Source: Diphasiastrum complanatum
Taxonomy: Eukaryota; Streptophyta; Lycopodiopsida; Lycopodiales; Lycopodiaceae
Reading direction: 5' to 3'
DNA: 34,608 nucleotides
Assembly (NCBI GenBank): GCA_029204225.1
Contig: CM055092.1
Coordinates: forward strand, 62,958,692 to 62,993,299
Shown in pieces: positions 32,054-34,608 of the stretch. Position 1 is the stretch's first letter. Each line of letters opens with the position of its first letter. The position numbers and the translations under genes were made by a program. The notes under the pieces are model-generated. The model saw only the letters and a list, made by a program, of their open reading frames with translations. It had not been told where the DNA came from and did no database searches.

Positions 32054-32382
32054 GTAAGTAACGTCCTGGAAAATATTTGAGCCAGGAGTCTCTCCGGTTT
32101 GATCCATTTTCTCTTTGATATCGAGAATTATCTAAAATGAGATCATAACCCAGCTCCCATATTTTTCCCAGAAAATCTTCTGGTCTAATAATCTCAAAAT
32201 TTGCAACGTTTTTCGTGACTAATTCCAGTTATACTGTAACTTAACAATAAGGCATTAGCAAAAGTGTAAAAGCAGTAACCGTTGAAAATGAAACATTTCT
32301 GTTTTTCGTGAATCCAGAATCCAGATAGATGTCCGTCCAGGTTTGCAGAAATGAGACCCTATGACCCCCCTTTTGAAATACA

Positions 32383-32538
32383 AGGGGCTCTTTCCATGCT
32401 CACCCCTTCACCGGGTGACCTGTTCTCTCCAAGGCCTGATTTCCGAGAAACATGCAAACCCGCTCACCCCTACAGCAGCCCGTGCTGTTGTGAAACATCA
32501 CTATGCCTGGGTGAGGGGTGAGCATGGAAAGGCGCTCT
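32383..32538. mobile_element. MITE-like insertion in cryptochrome intron 2
   Basis: 156 bp bounded by inverted repeats of about 29 bp: AGGGGCTCTTTCCATGCTC at the left is mirrored at the right end (…GAGCATGGAAAGGCGCTCT), with four mismatches near the tip and the inner part CTTTCCATGCTCACCCCT fully matched. No coding capacity. No clean target duplication could be picked out, so the superfamily is not assigned. Confidence 0.75.
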
Positions 32539-32633
32539 AAATCCTAAGTCAGAATTTTATGGGCCTGACATGTGATTTGCTCCAGAGGTCTTTTTATATT
32601 ATCTGTCTTGCACATTGTTTGACAAACAACATC

Positions 32634-32905
32634 TTTGTTTTCCTTTTAAGGCATAAAGTGTCCTAAATAAACAGTTCTAAGTGACCCCAGCAGAGCTTTA
32701 CCTCTTATGAGCAGAATGAGTGCGTTTTTAGTGTTTGTGAGCCATTGTCGCCTTTGTTTCAGTCTCTGGAGTATTTTCTGTGTTGGCTGGACAATTATTG
32801 TAGAAACTGCAAGGAAAAGTATCTATTACTATTTGAAGGCAGTCTGTGTCTACTGATTGTTAACAAGTGCTGCTGCAAATTGATAGTTGATATTTTTTGC
32901 ATAAA
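32634..32905 (+). repeat. Intron 2 duplicated segment, copy 1
   Basis: About 270 bp beginning near GGCATAAAGTGTCCT, repeated at 33222-33493 with roughly 80% identity, including GTTCTAAGTGA, TTTGTGAGCCATT and GCAAGGAAAAGTATCTATTAC. A shared TCCAGAATCCAGATAGATG at 32313 and 33073 shows that the duplicated unit extends further left. Confidence 0.85.
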
Positions 32906-33221
32906 GAGTAAAGTTTATCGAATGCTCTAGTTACAATTTTGTTTCTCGTAAGCTAATGAAGGCTTCTCTTCAGCTCTTCAGCATTGTGAAAGCAAAGCAG
33001 GTCGTATCAGGTTGTTGTTACTATTGGCGGACGCGTTTCCTGAACTGTGTCAATGCTACTTTATCCACCTTATCCAGAATCCAGATAGATGTTTGCAGAA
33101 ATGCATAAACTTTCCCATGTTTGCCTGATGAGAGTTTCTTGTTAAAGAGACAATTGACTTACGCGATAGTCTTGCTCTCTCATTCTCTTGATTTAATGGT
33201 GAGAGAGCTTTTGATTCATGT

Positions 33222-33493
33222 TTGTTCCCCTTTTTAGGCATAAAGTGTCCTCTATGAACAGTTCTAAGTGAAACCCCCAGCAAAGCTTACCTCTTGTGAG
33301 CTGAATGAATGTGTTTTTAGTATTTGTGAGCCATTCTCAGCTTCAATTCAGTCTCTGGAATATTTTCTCCTGGACAACTAACTATTGTAGGGACTGCAAG
33401 GAAAAGTATCTATTACAGTTTGAAGTGGTCTCTTTGTCTTCTTTATATTCACAAGCTGGTGCGGCAAACTGATTGTTAATATTTGTTGCGTGG
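33222..33493 (+). repeat. Intron 2 duplicated segment, copy 2
   Basis: Partner of 32634-32905. The two copies differ by scattered substitutions and small gaps, so the duplication is not recent. Confidence 0.85.
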
Positions 33494-33601
33494 GGCTCTA
33501 AGTGAGGCAAACTCTTCTGCTGGTGTTTTTTGTGCGGAAATATGTTTTGAGAGAATTCTGTACATGGAAATAATCTCAAGAAATTGCATCTCGCACGACA
33601 G

Positions 33602-34308
33602 GCAACATATCAAGCTTTTCTGTTGAGGAGCTGGGTCTTGAAGACGAAAGCGAGAGAAGCAGCAATGCTCTTTTCGCCAGATCCTGGAGTCCTGGGATGG
33701 CGTCATGCGGATCGAGTATTAGATGCATTCTTGTGTGGCCCATTATCTCATACGAGGCTAATCCGAAAAAAACTGACAGTGCCAACACATCATTGTTGTC
33801 GCCTTACCTGCATTTCGGAGAGTTAAGTGTTCGTAAGGTGTTTTACAATGTCCGGGAGAAGCAAGCTCTCTGGACTAAAGAAGGCAATGATGGAGCTGTT
33901 CGAAGTGTGAATATATTTCTAAGATCTATAGGTTTTCGAGAGTATTCGAGGTATCTGTGTTTTAACTTTCCATTCACACATGAGGTGTCACTCCTTGCAA
34001 ATTTGAAGTCTTTTCCCTGGCGGCCAGATGAAGCTTACTTCAAGGCTTGGAGGCAAAGTCGAACTGGTTACCCTTTGGTAGATGCAGCATGCGTGAGCTT
34101 TGGGCCACTGGATGGTTACATAACAGGATTCGCGTGGTAGTCTCCAGTTTTGCGTGAAGGTTCTTCAGCTACCCTGGAAATGGGGGATGAAATATTTTTT
34201 GGGACTGTTTGGTTGACGCTGATCTTGAGTGTGATGTTCTTGGATGGCAATACATATCAGGCAGCTTGCCCGGACGGTCATGAATTGGATCGTTTAGAAA
34301 ATCCTCAG
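33602..34308 (+). CDS. CRY: Cryptochrome exon 3 (FAD-binding domain), with about six frame breaks
   Basis: The acceptor is ACAG|GC at 33600-33601, which keeps the phase. Visible family blocks: GLEDESE, NALFARSWSPG, (shifted frame) WRHADRVLDAFLCGPLSH, then SANTSLLSPYLHFGELSVRK (FAD phosphate-binding region), REYSRYL, FPWRPDEAYFKAWRQSRTGY, (shifted) MRELWATGWLHNRIRVVVSS, VLQLPWKWGMKYF, GWQYISG, and HELDRLENPQ at the end. Key tryptophans of the photolyase electron chain are encoded, but in different frames. Single-base breaks near 33697, 33750, 34088, 34149, 34200 and 34270 prevent one continuous frame. Donor is CAG|GTCTGT. Confidence 0.8.
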
Positions 34309-34415
34309 GTCTGTACATCACTGCAGCTTTGAGATTCTAAGATTGGTTGAAGATTGGTATTTGATGCACTTTATTTGAAGATAATCACTTGAGCGATACT
34401 TCTTATTGTTGGCAG

Positions 34416-34608
34416 GCTGAAGGCTTGAAGATCGATCCCGACGGAGATATGTCAGGAAGTGGTTGCCTGAGCTGAGTAGATTGCCTTCAGAAGGATTCAT
34501 CACCCTTGGGACGCTCCTCCGAATGTGCTCCGTGCTGCTGGCGTTGAGCTAGGTTTCAATTATCCCAGGCCTATTGTTGAGCTTTTAGCTGCTCAAGATC
34601 GTCCTTTG
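34416..34608 (+). CDS. CRY: Cryptochrome exon 4, partial, with two frame breaks
   Basis: After TTGGCAG it reads AEGLKIDPDG, then in shifted frame YVRKWLPELSRLPSE, then in another frame IHHPWDAPPNVLRAAGVELG and FNYPRPIVELLAAQDR, matching the end of the cryptochrome photolyase-homology region. Breaks are single missing bases near 34447 and 34492. The exon runs off the window end. Confidence 0.8.

Larger units (their letters stand above)
31299..34608 (+). pseudogene. CRY: Plant cryptochrome blue-light receptor gene, disrupted or with indel errors, 3' end outside the window
   Basis: Cryptochromes are FAD-binding blue-light receptors of the photolyase family, acting in nucleus and cytosol to control growth and flowering. 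Four exons are visible: 31299-31608, 31829-32053, 33602-34308 and 34416-end, joined by GT-AG introns of 220, 1548 and 107 nt in consistent phases (1, 1, 0). Together they cover the N-terminal alpha/beta photolyase domain and most of the FAD-binding domain; the C-terminal extension is beyond the window. Exons 1-2 are intact. Exons 3-4 need about eight single-base changes: extra base near 33697, missing near 33750, 34088 and 34149, extra near 34200 and 34270, missing near 34447 and 34492. Amino-acid conservation across the breaks is high, so loss of function is recent or the indels are sequencing errors. Confidence 0.8.

Noticed and set aside
33697-34140. 147-codon frame as a separate gene
   Set aside because: It is cryptochrome exon 3; the apparent start Met is created by a frame break.

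Overview
The window looks like nuclear DNA of a land plant with a large, transposon-rich genome. The evidence is layered Ty1/copia elements primed by initiator-Met tRNA, two Ty3/gypsy relics, and at the right end a plant-type cryptochrome gene split by GT-AG introns. A non-flowering plant (fern or similar) is possible from the general feel of the cryptochrome, but the species cannot be fixed from sequence alone.

Left block (1-10.2 kb). A minus-strand LTR with a primer-binding site lies at 570-1109. An old copia element (reverse transcriptase relic, RNase H relic, 3' LTR) is cut in two by a complete younger copia element at 2018-8232. The younger element has 727/726-bp LTRs, a tRNA-Met primer site, one uninterrupted Gag-Pol frame of 1328 codons, a polypurine tract and a TTATG target duplication. 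Removing it restores the reading frame of the older element. Microsatellites and another LTR end with primer site follow.

Middle block (10.2-28.4 kb). A decayed minus-strand gene of unknown family (10903-13537) reads through as coding sequence with many in-frame stops, essentially all explicable as C-to-T changes. Next come two foldback repeats with a duplicated module, and a degenerate copia element with both LTRs (about 15213-20579). These are followed by a gypsy RNase H relic (minus), a minus-strand copia relic with one LTR (21175-25652), a gypsy RT relic (plus), another minus-strand copia fragment related to the intact one, and a solo-LTR-like piece.

Right block (28.4-34.6 kb). Non-coding DNA contains quasi-palindromic repeats and a 133-nt near-perfect foldback. 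A cryptochrome (blue-light receptor) gene then begins at 31299 and runs off the window. Exons 1 and 2 are open. Exons 3 and 4 keep clear family sequence but need about eight single-base corrections to stay in frame, so this is either a young unprocessed pseudogene or an assembly with residual indel errors. Its second intron carries a duplicated ~270-bp segment and a MITE-like insertion.

Apart from the cryptochrome and possibly the unknown relic, everything recognisable is transposon-derived. No CRISPR, operon or bacterial feature is present.
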